NCBI GenBank assembly: GCA_023374025.1
Contig: SIJG01000198.1
Location: 62,001 to 126,000 of the forward strand
Source of the DNA: Heterodera schachtii
Taxonomy: Eukaryota; Nematoda; Chromadorea; Rhabditida; Heteroderidae
Direction: 5' to 3'
DNA: 64,000 nt
The notes beneath the pieces were generated by a model. The model was given only the letters and a program-made list of their open reading frames with translations, searched no databases and was not told the origin of the DNA. Position 1 is the first letter of the stretch, and every line of letters begins with the position of its first letter. The translations under genes and the position numbers were made by a program. This document shows, piece after piece, positions 1 through 12,320 of this stretch.

Positions 1-85
1 TTGATTGACAATGAACAAAGTTATGGTTCAAAAAGTCTTCTGACGACGTTTCGGCCGATGACATTTTGGTGTGCTGCACCGTATT
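1..85. mobile_element. Right arm of a foldback-type element, cut by the window edge
   Basis: The run AAAGTTATGGTTCAAAAAG followed by a GC-richer tail ending near GCACCG resembles the right arm of the hairpin elements at 2874-3218 and 20272-20663. Reverse-complemented, the end reads CGGTGCAGCACACC and then ATGTCATCGG, similar to the GGTGCTATGACAT terminus at 20650-20663. The left half would lie outside the window, so the assignment rests on one arm only. Confidence 0.4.
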
Positions 86-2540
86 TTCGTTTAAAAAATA
101 CGAAAAAATTATATTTTTGTGGTAATTTTCCAAGCTTTTAAAAGTAACGAATTAATTGAGACAAACATTTGTTTTAGAATATTAGCTTTTAACTAAATTG
201 TTAGTATTTAGATTAATAATTTGAATGAAATTAATCGGTATTTTCTGGTTTTTATAAAATTTGACTAAATTTTGATCAGATTATATAATTTTCTATTAAA
301 ATTATTTGAAGTGTACAGGTTCAACCCAAAGACCAAATCTAAGGCCATATTCGCACTCAGTTTTCACTTTATTCTTTTTTGAGCCGTTTATTATATTGCT
401 TTGTTAAAATATTAATTATTTTTGCTTTGATTTATTGCATAAATTTATTATTTATTTTTTTAATTCTCATGTTCTTAGCAGAGTCTCAGGCGTTGTCCGC
501 TGTCTCAGTCCCATTTTATCTGAATAAATAGTGATAAATTGCATTTTTTTATAAAAATAAAATTTAAATTTAAAATTAATAAATTATTTGAATTACTTTA
601 AAAGTAAACCCATGAAATAAAAAATTTATTTCGTTATGCCAAATGCAATTATTTATGTTTAATAAATATATTCATTTTTGTATTCATTTTTATATATTTT
701 TTCACTTTTTGTAAATTTTTATTTCCCAGATTTTAACATTTGCTGCTATGTTTTTATTTGTATTAATTAAAAATTATTTTTTATCTTTGACTGTTTTTTT
801 ATTCTTTCATTTAAATAACAATCTCAAAAATGGTTGTGAATTTTTATTAAAAATTCAATATGTTATGGGTTTTGATTTGGTCACATAATTTTTTACATTT
901 ACATAAATTGTTTTTTTTTGGTATTTACACTCAAAAATTAAAATTTTCTCATTTAAAATTATTTTAATTTTATGGTTTTGAATATTGGTGTTTATTTATT
1001 TTAATTAATCATGATAAAGGAGAAAATCACATTTCTGCGTCGATTAAGCTACCATAGGCACCTGAGAAAAGAGAATATAAGAATTTTGCAAATTAATGCT
1101 TTTATTTCTTATCCACAATGCTTTTTCACCTTTTTTTTGCTTAAATTTATAATTTATTAATGATGACATTTGTCGAAGAATTTATTCGTTTTAATATATT
1201 TTTTAAAGTAATTTTGTAGAAAAATACATTTCTTTAATTTGGCTTTACATATTTTATATTTGTAAAACAATATTTTAATTTATTTTTTGTTATTTTTTAA
1301 TATTCTCATGTCCGAACATTTCTCATTCTTTTGTCTCTTAAATGTCCTTTGTGTTATTTTATTTTTGTTTATCTATTTTGTTAAATTATCATTATTAAAT
1401 CACTTATATGATAGAAAATGTGAATGGTTTTGCCAGAATTTTTGTCGATTAAATATTTAATTGTTAGTTTTTAATTATTAATATTCTCATTCCAAAGGTC
1501 TTTTTCTTTTTCAAATTTGCTAGAATGTCTTTTTGTGTTAATTTATTAATTTTTTCTATATTTTAACAATGTAATTTTGTTAAATTTATATTAATTTATG
1601 AATGTATTTGTTTTGTTTTCTTACCCAATAATTAATGATAATGTAATTCTCCTTTGATTAAAGAAGGGAAAATTTATTTGACTAAAGTTATTAATATTTG
1701 AGCATATATTTTAAGGCTCCGAATTGTCAATATATTTTCATTTTTATCAGATTGTTTTTGCGGTATATTATTTTAATTTGTTCGACAATTTTCTTATTTA
1801 TCTTGTAAATTATTTTGCTTAGTAAAATAAATTATTTTTGTCATTATTATTGGTAGATTTTATTTACTCATTATTTTTCATATTTTTGTTTTTAAATAAT
1901 ATTCACTGATATTGAACGATTCATCAGAATTTGGTTTAAATTATCAAAATAGTTTTATTAATTTACTTTTTAAAAAATATAGGTTTAATTTTATGGTGAG
2001 CCATTTTTTGTTTCGTTTGCTTTTTTTCATTTTGTTGAGGTTACAAATTTATAAACCTTGAAATAGATTATTTAAAAAATTTGGAACTGCATTTTTGTGA
2101 GATTAATAAAAAATTGTAATAAACAATTTTAAAAAATTATTATTTTTTGTATCAAGTGAATCATAATTTCACAATTAAAAAAAATTCAGCTAATCAGTAA
2201 TAATAAATATAATATAAAATCGATAAAATATAAATCCCATTGTTTGAACTAAAAATTAATGTTAATTTATTTTAATATTAAATATTTGAAATGCCTGATA
2301 TGAAATATTCCTTTTTTATTTTGTAGTTTGTCAAAAAATTTTGGATAAAAATAAATAATAATAAATCACAGGATATGCTTAATAAATTTTGGTGTTCTTT
2401 TCTATCTTCTATAATATAATTGGATTTTTATTCCACTTAATTCTTTTTTAATTTTATATCACTTATTATTTTAATTTTTTTTTTCTTTAAATTCTTATTC
2501 TATTAAATCTTCTATATTTAAATATTTTTCAACCTCTTCA
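86..2540. other. T-rich intergenic DNA, no gene seen
   Basis: This stretch has frequent stops in all frames. The top strand is clearly richer in T than A. It contains a family-B repeat (listed separately) and further degenerate ATTCTCAT-type anchors near 1301 and 1480. No coding signature, RNA gene or mobile-element border could be supported. Confidence 0.6.
390..560 (+). repeat. Dispersed repeat family B, copy 1
   Basis: Shares an ordered series of blocks with 3770-3950, 10960-11110, 40255-40425 and 51600-51795: a TTGCTWTAATATTAATTATT block, a TTTATTGCATAAA block, AATTCTCATGTTCT, a GC-richer variable stretch, then CCATTTTATCT and GTGATAAATTGC. The copies are strongly diverged but collinear, and all lie in the same orientation. 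Confidence 0.6.
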
Positions 2541-2544
2541 GAAA

Positions 2545-2870
2545 GGGGGGGGGGGGATAATTAGAGATTGGGGATAAATGGAGAAGGGGGATTATTTTTC
2601 GACAGATTTATTATGTGTAAAACTTTTGAAATTTTTCGAACATGTCGCTAAAAAATGTCATCGGGTCAAAGAAAAATCATTTTTATTGCATTTTTTAAAA
2701 GAAATTCTGCTTTTCTACTAGGAATCACTATTTGGAGCTTTCCACTATAAAAACATTTTGGAAGTTGGCCACTAAAATAGTTTTTTTTTGCCACTATTTT
2801 AGCATTTTGCCACTTATTTTTCACTATTCCGACAATTTTTTGAAAAATTTCTCAACAAAATGCAAGAAAA
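2545..2870. repeat. G-run and relic of the TACCGTATTTTC-type element
   Basis: A run of 12 G is followed by GGATAATTAGAGATTGGGG and GGATAAATGGAGA, the same wording as 3600-3695 and, in the opposite orientation, 53995-54240. Downstream, GCCACTATTTT-like words repeat several times (2767-2825) and recur at 3488-3520. It reads as a decayed, internally repetitive mobile-element fragment. No second terminus was found close by. Confidence 0.45.
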
Positions 2871-2873
2871 GTC

Positions 2874-3218
2874 CACCTCGTTTCGGCGCCAGCCCAGTTT
2901 TTGGACTATAACTTTTTTCTTTATCAACCAAATCTAATATTTTGGTATCATTCGAAAGCCTAAGTGTTCTCTCTTAGCTTGCAAAATTGCCAAAAATTTC
3001 ATTAGGTTTAAAAAAACTTATGGTAAGAAGAATTCAAAAAACCAGATTTTCCAACTTTTTTGGCTATAACTTTTTTCAAACTTAACTAGCTTTTTTCAAA
3101 ATTCGTGCATGCTAATAGAGAACACAAAGGGATTTCGAATGATACCAACAATGTTAGATTTGGTTGGTAAAGAAAAAAGTTACAGTCCAAAAACTGGACT
3201 GGCGCAGAAACGAGGGTG
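2874..3218. mobile_element. Near-complete hairpin (foldback) element, 345 bp
   Basis: The whole interval folds on itself. The left end CACCTCGTTTCGGCGCCAG matches the reverse complement of the right end, CACCCTCGTTTCTGCGCCAG. Pairing continues through TTTTTGGACTATAACTTTTT and GGTATCATTCGAAA into the centre near 3048. No long reading frame is present, so it would be non-autonomous. Its surroundings match repeats at 6390-6470 and 50810-50890 that lack the hairpin, which supports insertion. No clear 8-bp target duplication was found; a short TCC flanks both ends. Confidence 0.75.
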
Positions 3219-3700
3219 TCCCCTAAGAATCGACCTAAAAAATTTCAAAAATGTACCCCTAAGAGTGGACCTAATTTTTTTTTAAAACAGCATTAAAAAT
3301 TGGAAAACCATCTCAAAAATTCATCACTCATTTTTTTCTTGACAAAAATCTTGGATTTAAAAAATGTCAATATTTTCTAAAATATTAGAAGGAAATTAAG
3401 CTCATTTGCAACAGCACCAGTGAATATAAAAAAAAATTTGCTCAGTTTTTGGCTGAAAATTATGTCATTATCATCATTTTGGTCTTTTCGCCACTATCTT
3501 TGCCACTATTTTTGGCATTTGTAGCACTTTTACTGTCGATTTTGTTTGTTTTTTGAAAAATTGACGGCATATAATTTTCTGAAAATTCTATTTATCCCCT
3601 GCTGGGGGATAAATGGAGACTGGGGGATTATTTCTCAAACCCCTCCTAGATTGGGGAATAATTGGAGATTGGGGAAGAATTAGAGCAAATACGGTATGTG
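3219..3700. repeat. CCCCTAAGAATCGACC-type repeat and TACGGTA-ended relic
   Basis: CCCCTAAGAATCGACCT at 3220 and CCCCTAAGAGTGGACCT further on recur at 4390-4420 (reverse strand), 6445-6475 and 50860-50915. From about 3598, GGGGGATAAATGGAGACTGG leads to GAGCAAATACGGTATG, the same terminus as the element at 53990-54245. Only one terminus is recognisable. Confidence 0.45.
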
Positions 3701-3769
3701 TTGGATTGACTTGGAACGTGATATATTTGTTTTCACTTAATTAATTAAATATTTTATTTTGATCTTAGT

Positions 3770-3950
3770 AATTTTTTCTTTTTTGGACTATTTTTGTTGC
3801 ATAATTTGCTATAATATTAATTATTAACCCATTTCCTTAATGGCTTTGAATTGCTTCATAATAATTATTAATTTTTTTAATATAAATCTTATGTTCTAGT
3901 GGATTATTGATTTTTCTGTAGTGTAATTGGTTTTTGCCATTTGTTTAAAA
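3770..3950 (+). repeat. Dispersed repeat family B, copy 2
   Basis: GCTATAATATTAATTATTAA is followed by TTCATAATAATTATTAAT, AATCTTATGTTCTAG and a variable tail, in the block order of the other family-B copies and in the same orientation. Confidence 0.5.
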
Positions 3951-4094
3951 GTTCCACTTGGTCATTTGTATATCCATTTGAGCTTTTGTTAAAAACTTTT
4001 AATGAGCGTTCCTCGCACAATTCTATAAAGTTGAAGAAAAATTAATGAGATAAATTTTATAAAGAGATTAATATTAGTTATTTAAATGTCTTAT

Positions 4095-4688
4095 CATATA
4101 GCTAGGGATGGGATTTTTAGGGGCGAAAAATTCCAACTTAAAATCTAAATAGTGGCAAAAAATTCGCAAAATAGGGGCGAAAAGTTTCAAATTTAGGGAT
4201 GAAATTTATTAAAATTGCTAATTTTTCTGTGTAAATACGTTAAAATTAAGACAAACAATTTTATTTCACAGATTGCAGTTAGAAATGAAGTACATTTAGA
4301 AATTTTCGGAATTTAAAGATAGATTCTAAGGTATGTATTTTTCCGAGTTTTTTTGGGTCGGTTCTTACGCGTATATTTTTTGAAAATTTTTAGGTCGATT
4401 CTTAGGGGTGTATTTTTCGTTTTTTTTGTTGATAAATTTCCCCAAAATCGCGAAATAAGGGGGAAAATAGGGGCGAAACACCAAAATAGGGATAAAAACT
4501 GATTTTAGTGGCGAACACTCAAAATAGGGATTTTTAGGCGCGAACATCCAAAATAGGGATTCCTAGGGTCGAATAGGGGCGTTAAAACGAAGAATTCCCG
4601 AACAAAAAATGTTTTTCGCCCATTTTCTCGTCGAGTTAAAGCCGCAAAAAATAAGTAAAACCCTAAGAATCCCATCCCTACATATAGC
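4095..4688. mobile_element. hAT-like non-autonomous TIR element with 8-bp target duplication
   Basis: The element proper is 4103-4680 (578 bp). It starts TAGGGATGGGATTTTTAGGG and ends in the inverted copy TAGGGATGGGATTCTTAGGG, 19 of 20 matching. CATATAGC directly flanks both sides (4095-4102 and 4681-4688), a perfect 8-bp target duplication. The YAGGGATG end together with an 8-bp duplication is the hAT pattern known from Ac-type elements. The interior is a decayed low-complexity tract built from AATAGGGGCGAA and AATAGGGATTTTTAGG words. There is no transposase; two short minus-strand frames here are by-products of this repetition. Confidence 0.85.
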
Positions 4689-5229
4689 ATATGTTTTTTT
4701 GCTGATTGTTTTTTATTTGGATTTACTGTAAAAAATCAAAAAAAAAAAACATATTCGTTATATTCTTATGACAATTTTTTGGTAAATTTATTTCATTTAT
4801 ATTTCTGAGTATAATTTTTATTTAAACTTTCTCGCCAATTGAAAAAGTGATTTGGTCGCTATTTATTTATTTGTATTGATTTCATATTATATTTTATTTT
4901 GGCGGTGATCTCGTTTTAATTGTTTTGCGCTTTCTTGAGGACATTTTTAATTAATGTTTTGTCCTCAATGTAAGCGGATTTTTCCCTTTTGTGGACTCTT
5001 TTTCTTTATTGACAATAAACAAATTATGCTTTCTTATTTACTTTTATGCTCTTTGGCGAACATATGTTTTGTCTCCTATTTCCCATCATTATCATTGAAT
5101 TGTAATAAAAAAAATTTTAATTTAATTTTAGATTTTTTTTAAGATAATTTATGAAACTTTTAAAATAAGTTATCATTATTCCGTCAAAAAAGTTTTAGCG
5201 AATTTCATTTTTATTTTATATTTATTTCA

Positions 5230-5320
5230 TCTTTATTTTTGATTTATTCATTTATTGTGTGCTGCTGCCGGTGATTGGCTGAACATTTTGTTGCTGTTTG
5301 CTTCAGAATTTCAAAATTTT
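5230..5320 (+). repeat. Dispersed repeat with conserved GC core (copy 1 of 2)
   Basis: ATTTATTGTGTGCTGC is followed by GCCGGTGATTGGCTGAACA. The same words occur at 37640-37715 with few differences in the core. It is unusually GC-rich for the surroundings and contains GATTGG, an inverted CCAAT word. Nothing coding is visible. Confidence 0.55.
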
Positions 5321-6639
5321 TCGTTCCACTGTACGATTGTTATTAAAATTAATTATATAAATTACAATTTCTAATTATTTTAATTAATTTCTCCTCGTTT
5401 TAGTGTTATTAGGTTTAATTTTTTATAAACCTTATCCGTGCTGAACATTAATTTTATTTTTTAATATTTTAAATGTTTTATATAATTTATTAATTAAAAA
5501 AAATTCACATTCATTAAAAAACCATTAAGATTTTATTGCTTAGGAATATCGTTATTTTTTTTATTTTTAATCGCATGCTTTCTGCGCTACAATAAGTAAG
5601 CATTTTCCTAAATAATTGCCTTTTTTACTTTTGGTGTAATTATATTTATTTTCGTAATTTTTCATTATTTTTTATTCTTTTATTTTTATTTTTTCATTTC
5701 TCATATTTTTGTTATTTTTGCTGATTTTTTTTGGCGATTTTTTAGTTATTTTTTGTTTTTTTCAATAAATTAATTTAATTTTGTAGAATTTTTTAACATC
5801 TTCCAAAAGCCTTTCCTATTATTCTTTGACCGTCTCAATCTGATCTGCTGACTTTGTTTTTGTTAATCAATTAAAAATTTATTTAAATTCATTTCTCTTT
5901 ATTTTCCGCTTTTTTTTATTGTTTCATTAAAATTACTTATACAATTAATTATGAATGAATTAATTAATTAATGTTCTGTTTAAAATGGCATTTATGTTCT
6001 ATTTTTGCTGATTTTTTTATTTATATTTAAGCACATATTATTTTTAAGTTCTTATCTTTTTTCGCGTTTTTTTGGGTATTTCTTATTTTTCAATATAAAT
6101 ATAAAATTAATTGGATTGTTATTGTTTTAATTTTTAAAGCATTTTATTTTTCTATTATACTAAATATCTAACATTTATTTTTGTTTTGAAAACATTTTAT
6201 TTAACTTTTATTTGACTCAATTCTATGGTAACTTTCCTTTTATATTTACATTTGGCTTTAATCACGTTCTAATCGCTTGATATTGTTGTAATTTTTTTTA
6301 TTTCACTAGCATTTTAATTAATTCTATGCCAATAAATATTATTTAATAGTTTAGTTTTCAATTATTTGCTTTTTAAATAATAATAAAGTAGGGTTTTTGA
6401 AAAAATTCTTAACAAAAATGCAATAAAAACGAAAAATACACCCCTAAGAAATGAAAAATTTTCACAAAAATTGATCCCCAAAATTTAATTATATTTCATG
6501 ATTAAAATTTTTAATTTAAATTTGTCTTTGTTCTAAAAACTTTTAAAAAATTGAAATATATAAGCAAAATTAAGTTTTTTGATAATTTTTACGTGATTTA
6601 CTACCAAAAAACGTTAATAAAAAAATTTTATCTTTACAT

Positions 6640-7110
6640 TTTACTTCATTTTAAGAATTTGTTAAAAATTTCACCAAAATTCTTATTTTTACTTTATTAA
6701 AATATTCATATCTTAATTTGGTTTATTTATTTTTTATAATTTGAAATATCAGCATTTTTTATTTATTTTAAACTCTTGATCGTTACCGGACCTCTGGCTC
6801 TTCGGCCTCTCTGCCTGCCACTTAAATATGTTTTTTTTATTTGTTAAATATATTTATAGATTATATACATAAATATAAGCAGTATTTGGTGCGTTTAGTT
6901 TTTTCTGTAATTGTATAAACATTTTATTTTAACTTTTTGTTTTTGTCTTTTTGTTTATTCATTTTTTTATCGTCGATTAATAAATGAATTTATTTTTTTC
7001 TTCGTACTGCCAAATTAATTATATAAATAATTTGTATTTTTATTGGACTCATAAAACTTTTAAAGTTATTTTACTAGCGTTTAATATTTTATATAAATTA
7101 ATTAATAAAT
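6640..7110 (+). repeat. Dispersed repeat family A, long copy
   Basis: Collinear with 63205-63640 over about 450 bp. Shared blocks are CACCAAAATTCTTATTTT, TATTAAAATATTCATATCTT, TTTTTTATAATTTG, TTTAAACTCTTG, a GC-richer variable stretch, TGCCTGCCACTT, TTGTTAAATATATTTATAGA, ATCGTCGATTAATAAATGAA and CCAAATTAATTATATAAATA. A shorter copy lies at 41570-41830. Confidence 0.7.
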
Positions 7111-7689
7111 TTTTATTATCGCTGATTAATAAAAAAAAATTCATTTCTTCTCCGCTTTAAACTATTAAAATAATTAGGTCTTGCCCAATATTCCTGGTCC
7201 CGTGGCACTCTATTTCAATGAATAAATTATCAAATCTGTAAATATGTTACTGATTTTTTTTACAAATTAACAAATTAAATATTTTTATTTGTTTTTATTT
7301 TTTAATTTATTTTGTAATAAATGAATATTTTGGCACAAAATTAAAAAAAGGGATAATTAAAAGAATATTGAGTTTATATGTAATAAAAGTTAATTAATTT
7401 TATCTTATTTTATTATATCATACATATTAAAGTATTAAAATAATAATTTCTGTCAATTGATGCTATTAATATTATTATCTCGATTTCTATTTTATGTTTC
7501 TATTAATTTATTATTTTTTCATTTGTATACTTAATTAGAAATTTTTATTTATAATATATGAATTCAAACATAAAAAATTGGTTTATTCAATTTTTTTTAA
7601 TTTGCGAAAAATATATTTTTAGCGCTTTAATTTTTCATTGGAATGTTTTGCCAATTTGCCAATAACATAATATAATTAATTTTTGGTAA

Positions 7690-7910
7690 TTTTTGTCCAA
7701 TGCCTCCGGGAAATTCTTTGAAAATTTGATTGCACTTTGTTAATTTTATTGTAGAATTTGCAGCAAAAATTGTTCAAATAAATAGAATTTGTAAGAAATT
7801 TGTTTAAAAATAAAACTGGCACTAATGCCAAAATATACAGGCACGGATTAGGTCGCTGGAAAATTAATGTAAACAAATAATGTTCTGTCTGCTTTCTAAA
7901 ATAGAGAAAA
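7690..7910 (+). repeat. About 210-bp diverged repeat (copy 1 of 2)
   Basis: CCAATGCCTCCGGGAA, GCAAAAATTGTTCAAAT, GGTCGCTGGAAAATT and AATGTTCTGTCTG occur in the same order and orientation as matching words at 48685-48895. Neither copy keeps a common reading frame, so this is a dispersed repeat and not a gene. Confidence 0.55.
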
Positions 7911-9424
7911 AAGGAAAAGATTATAATTCTGAATATCCATAAAACTAATGAACTAATAGTATTTGTTCGTGCATTTTTTTTCAACTTTTTCGCTAAAATT
8001 TTTTTGTAAATTTAATGAAATTTTCTATTATAATAATAAAATAATTTAATTTAATTGCATCTTTGCAAAGTTCTGACAATTTTGGTTGGAAAATCTGTAA
8101 AAAATGGCTCTTGCCTAACACATTAATATTTTTCTTGCTGTAATAATTTTAAAATTATTTCACTTTTAATAATATTCAAATTTAAATATTGCACATTTTT
8201 GTAAATTTCATGAATTATAAATAATACCTGTAAATATATTATTGTTTCGAATAACAAATTAAATCATTTTCCATGAATAATTTAATAATTATGTGTTTTT
8301 ATTTTATATAGCAATATCAATTTTTTTTAGTTTCTTTATAGAAAACATTTTTTTTTAAATAAAACAATTATATAACTTGGTATGGGGTTTTAAGGAACAA
8401 AAAACTAAAAAAGGTAAAAAGACAAAAATAATAAAATTTCTAATTTCATAAACGCCATGATAGAATTATTCTCTGTTCTTGTTTTATTGTTGTAAATGCT
8501 TTTATTTTATAAATTTTACCGATACAACTAAAATAATTATTAACTGAATTTATTCCAATAGAATTTGAAAAATTTTTTTGTTTTATTTATTTTTATCTTT
8601 TAAAATATATTTTTATGCGAAAATATTTTACATGTTTATATTTTTTGATTGTTTAATTGGCCCAAATTTAACTTTTTACACTTAATTGCATTTTTTTTAT
8701 ATTCTTATTATGTATTTTTTGCTATTTACATTTTTTATTACTGTTAAAATTTTAAATTATTCAATCTTTATAAAATATTAAAAATTATAAATAACATTCT
8801 ATTTTCAGCTTGGTCCTATATTTTATTTTTAATTACTTTTTAACTTTTCCCTTTTTTTATTTACATACCCATTTGAGCACTTTTTTAATTCGATTTTTAT
8901 TAAATTATTTTTTATAAAATATATTTGTTATAATTAGTTAATTGTCATATATTATTTTTTGTTAATGATGGATTCTGGTCAAATTCCAAAAATATGAAAT
9001 ATGTAGTTTTAATTTATTAATGTATTTAAAAATTTGTAATAAAGTTATTATTTGTTCTTCTCATGTCTTTGGTCTTTATGTTTTCCTGGTATCTTTTATG
9101 GCGAAATATAAGTATATTTATTATTAAAAGTATAAATTCATATTAAAAATTTTTTATGTTAATTTCTTTTTAATATTTTTATTGCTGTTATAATTAAAAT
9201 TATTTCAACTTTTAATAATATTCAATTTAAATATTGCAACTTATATTTGTATTTTTTTTATTTATCATGCTATTGTTCGTCGATTTAGACGACGAGGTGA
9301 GGTCTCTATTATTTTTACTATTTTTATCAATTTCAATAAATTTAAATATATTATTATTTTTTATTGTAATTTTTTTACGAATAAACAAATTACTTCATTT
9401 CCCATTGGTTGATTTAATAATTAT

Positions 9425-9550
9425 TGGAATTCAAAAAACCAGATTTTACAAATTTTGGCTTAAACTTTTTTTAAAAACTCAATGAAGTTTTTTGGAATTT
9501 TGCAAGCTAATAGAACATCAGAAGGGCTCTCGAATTATACCAATATGGTT
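9425..9550. mobile_element. Solo half-arm of the 2874-3218 hairpin family
   Basis: GAATTCAAAAAACCAGATTTT-like sequence runs through GGCTTAAACTTTTTTT and TGCAAGCTAATAGAACA to CTCGAATTATACCAA, matching the right half of the hairpin element (about 3029-3165). The complementary half is missing. Confidence 0.55.
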
Positions 9551-10359
9551 GAATTCAATTTCTTTTCATTTGTTTTTATTCTCGTCTTGAGGCTTTCTGT
9601 ATTGTTGTTCATATGTAAGCATTAGGTATTTTTATTTGATTTTTTCATTATTAATAATTCTTGTCAAATTTCATTTCTTTTTCATCAATTTATTTTCCCT
9701 ATAAATATTATTTTCTTTTTTTTAAATATTGTTATTGGAAATTTAGTTTCTATAAATTCACGAATAACTCTGAGTATTTTGTTTAAATCACAATCTCGTC
9801 CTGTTTCTCACGCTATTTATCTTCTTGAAAAGGTAACTTAATTTTATATTTTTTTCCTTTGTTAAATGATTTTACATTTAAAAGATATTAATTTATAAAT
9901 ATTTTCCTTTTATTCTCTTACAGTAAATGTAAAATTGTTAATCCCTTTTTCTTGTTTATTATATTTATGCATTTAATTAAGCTTTTTATAATATCAGTTT
10001 TATTTTAATATTTTTTTTTATTTTCAAATAAATTTTAAAAAATACAAATAAAATTTTTTAGTTTAGTGAAAATCGTTCTAAATTATTAGAATAATTATGA
10101 ATAGTGAAAAATTCGATCACTTTATAAATATTTGCGTAAATATTTTGTTTTTAAAGTTTGTTTTATTTTTAATTTTTTGACTCCAATAAAATATTCATAC
10201 CTTCAGCCTCGATCGCAACTTTATATATGTATATATTTTTTGTGGTTTAGTGACAAAGGAACCACAAAATAATAATTTAATTAAAAAATAAAAATATGAA
10301 TCATGAATCATTTAAATTATTTGTGTTCAGCCTTTATTTCTTTGGTACTGAAATGTCCA

Positions 10360-10427
10360 TTTTCACTGGCATCCCGGTTTTTGTCAAAAATCCCGGTCCC
10401 GCTCAGCTCTATTTTAGACACAACTCA
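10360..10427 (-). mobile_element. Unpaired end of a TAGAGYTG / CCGGGA-type TIR element
   Basis: On the minus strand it reads TAGAGCTGAGCGGGACCGGG and then GACAAAAACCGGGA, close to the termini of the element at 52820-53803. Only one end can be found, so it is a truncated or solo end. Confidence 0.5.
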
Positions 10428-10959
10428 TCAAGAGCACTCAAATGATAGAAGGGAAGGGCCGTTCAAAATATTATTCAAATAATTAAATTTAATTATTTTA
10501 AATTGATAATTTACTTTATCACAATATTTTAATATTATGAAAAACAATTACAAAATTAATTAAACTGAAAAACTACGATTCTCTCTTGCATTCTTTTTCT
10601 TTTGCTTTTGATTTTTAGAAATATTTTTCATTTTTGTGCCTGTTTTGAGGGTTTTTTAAGACCTGCTTATTTAATTTTTTGAAAAAAATCTCGTTCGAAA
10701 ATATTGGAGAGTCTCCCTCCGGGTTGAATCTCGTTCTTGAGGTCAAGTCTCAGTTTCGTGAATAAATTCGACGGATCTTCAAGAAGCAAAATTTTTTGCT
10801 CTATTAAGTTTTTTAAAGTTTTATTTAAGTTCCATAAATATAAATAATCTATAGGTAATTTTTAAATATTTTGATATTAAAATTGAAGAGGTATGAATAT
10901 TTTAAATAATTTATTTTTTATTAAATCCAATTTTTTATTTTTTTTAAATAATTTTTTCT

Positions 10960-11110
10960 AAAACAAATTTAGTTATATTTTGCTATAATATTAATTATTT
11001 TCTTTGAATTTTTTTTTATTCTCTTGTTCTGCGCAGGTTATTGTCGTATTGTGGTAGTTGCCCGTTTTATCTTAGAAAATTGTGATAAAAGCTCAAAATT
11101 CGCTAATTTC
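10960..11110 (+). repeat. Dispersed repeat family B, copy 3
   Basis: TTGCTATAATATTAATTATT, TTTTATTCTCTTGTTCTG, a GC-richer stretch, GCCCGTTTTATCTTA and AATTGTGATAAA occur in family order and orientation. Confidence 0.6.
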
Positions 11111-12151
11111 TTTAAGTATCGGTACTTAATTATAAAAATTTAATTAAATGATTTTTTAATACTTTATTTGCCAATTATTTGTATCACAATTCTTTTTTTT
11201 TGAGTGTCGGTATTTTGTGATAATCGCTTTTCGCTAAATTGAAAATCAACTAAGTTTAAAATTAAACTTTTTTTCTCTCAAATTTTTTAAATTCTCTGAT
11301 ATACTTATTTATTTATATTTTAATTTTACATCGTTACTTTATTTTTGTAGTATTTTTTTAATCAGATTACGTAATAATATGCAGAAATAATTTTCACTTT
11401 TTTGTAATATTTTTTATCTCAAAACATTTTAATAATACAAACAAATCTTGAGTAAATATAATTTATTTTTAGTTGATATTTAATCATTATTATTATTCTT
11501 ATTCTTACGCATCGATAAGAAAACTCAAATAAATAATTTATTACTTAATCATTTATTTATTTTTTAATGATTAAATTGCTCTAATGAATTATTTTTATTC
11601 TTTTAACCAAAATATTTTACTAATTTTTATTTTTAAATATACTTAGAAAAAGTAATGTGAATTAATTTTTAAATTTTAAATATTCATATTTCACATTTTT
11701 CATTTTTAATAAATTTTAGAATTGATTTTAAATATTTATTTAACACAATTCTTTGGCACTTTCGTTTTATTGTTTTTTGATTTTATTCTCGTGCTGTATT
11801 TGAACGTTTTTTTCCCGCTCTTTGGAATTTTGAGTAATTTTCTTTTTTTCCTTTCGTAAATAATAAAATTAATATAAAATTTTTTACATTAATTTATAAT
11901 TTTTTGATGCAATTTATTTTTAAAAGAACCCTATTGCCTATGAAATAGTGAAAATTAAAATTTTATGTCGTGTTTTTCTTAGCGTTTCAATAAGCAATTA
12001 ATTAAAAATTCATTTTTTGGGCCTCTTTTTTAATGTGGCTATTTTTATTTTTATGATCTTTAAAAATGTTTTTAAAATCTCAACTTAAAGCTTGTCTTAA
12101 TGAGATAAAGTTTTTAAATTGTTTTTGAATATTCATTTATTTATTTAAATA

Positions 12152-12320
12152 TGATTAGGCTTGGAGGGCGACTACGGACCGGATACGTATAAAGATTTTT
12201 ACGGATCCGTAGTCTGTAATCCGTATTTTTGGGCCGATACGGATTTTTACGGACTACAGATTTTTAGTCCACATCCTGATCCTGATCCGTATTTATTAGT
12301 TATGGATTACGGATTTTTTT
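12152..12320. repeat. Cryptically simple GC-rich tract (ACGGATCCGTA words)
   Basis: Begins TAGGCTTGGAGGGCGAC, similar to hAT-type ends, then repeats TACGGATTTTTACGGA, TCCGTAGTCTGTAATCCGTA and CTGATCCTGATCCGT variants. It contrasts sharply with the AT-rich surroundings. No opposite terminus was recognised. It is probably the low-complexity interior of a TIR element, as at 4103-4680. Confidence 0.5.

Larger units (their letters stand above)
4689..9424. other. T-rich intergenic DNA with degenerate repeats, no gene seen
   Basis: No supported coding region. It holds family-A repeat material at 6640-7110, a conserved GC core at 5230-5320 and the diverged repeat at 7690-7910, all listed separately. 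A minus-strand frame of 102 codons at 7676-7984 lies inside that diverged repeat and shows no domain or codon pattern. Confidence 0.55.
9551..12150. other. T-rich intergenic DNA, no gene seen
   Basis: Degenerate repeats with family-B material at 10960-11110 and one short GC tract at 10367-10427. A weak low-complexity CTCGTTCGA-type tract lies at 10685-10780. No coding or RNA signature is visible. Confidence 0.55.

Noticed and set aside
313..336. tRNA box-B-like word GGTTCAACCC
   Set aside because: No box A at suitable distance upstream, and the flanks do not form a T stem or acceptor stem.
7676..7984. 102-codon minus-strand frame as a membrane protein
   Set aside because: Hydrophobic content is expected from T-rich DNA, and the region is a dispersed repeat whose second copy at 48.7 kb does not preserve the frame.
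9234..9485. 83-codon Phe/Leu-rich frame
   Set aside because: T-rich background, and its end overlaps the solo foldback arm at 9425-9550.
12150..12170. Nematode-type telomere repeat from a single TTAGGC
   Set aside because: Only one unit occurs. No tandem telomeric repeat of any type was seen in the window.
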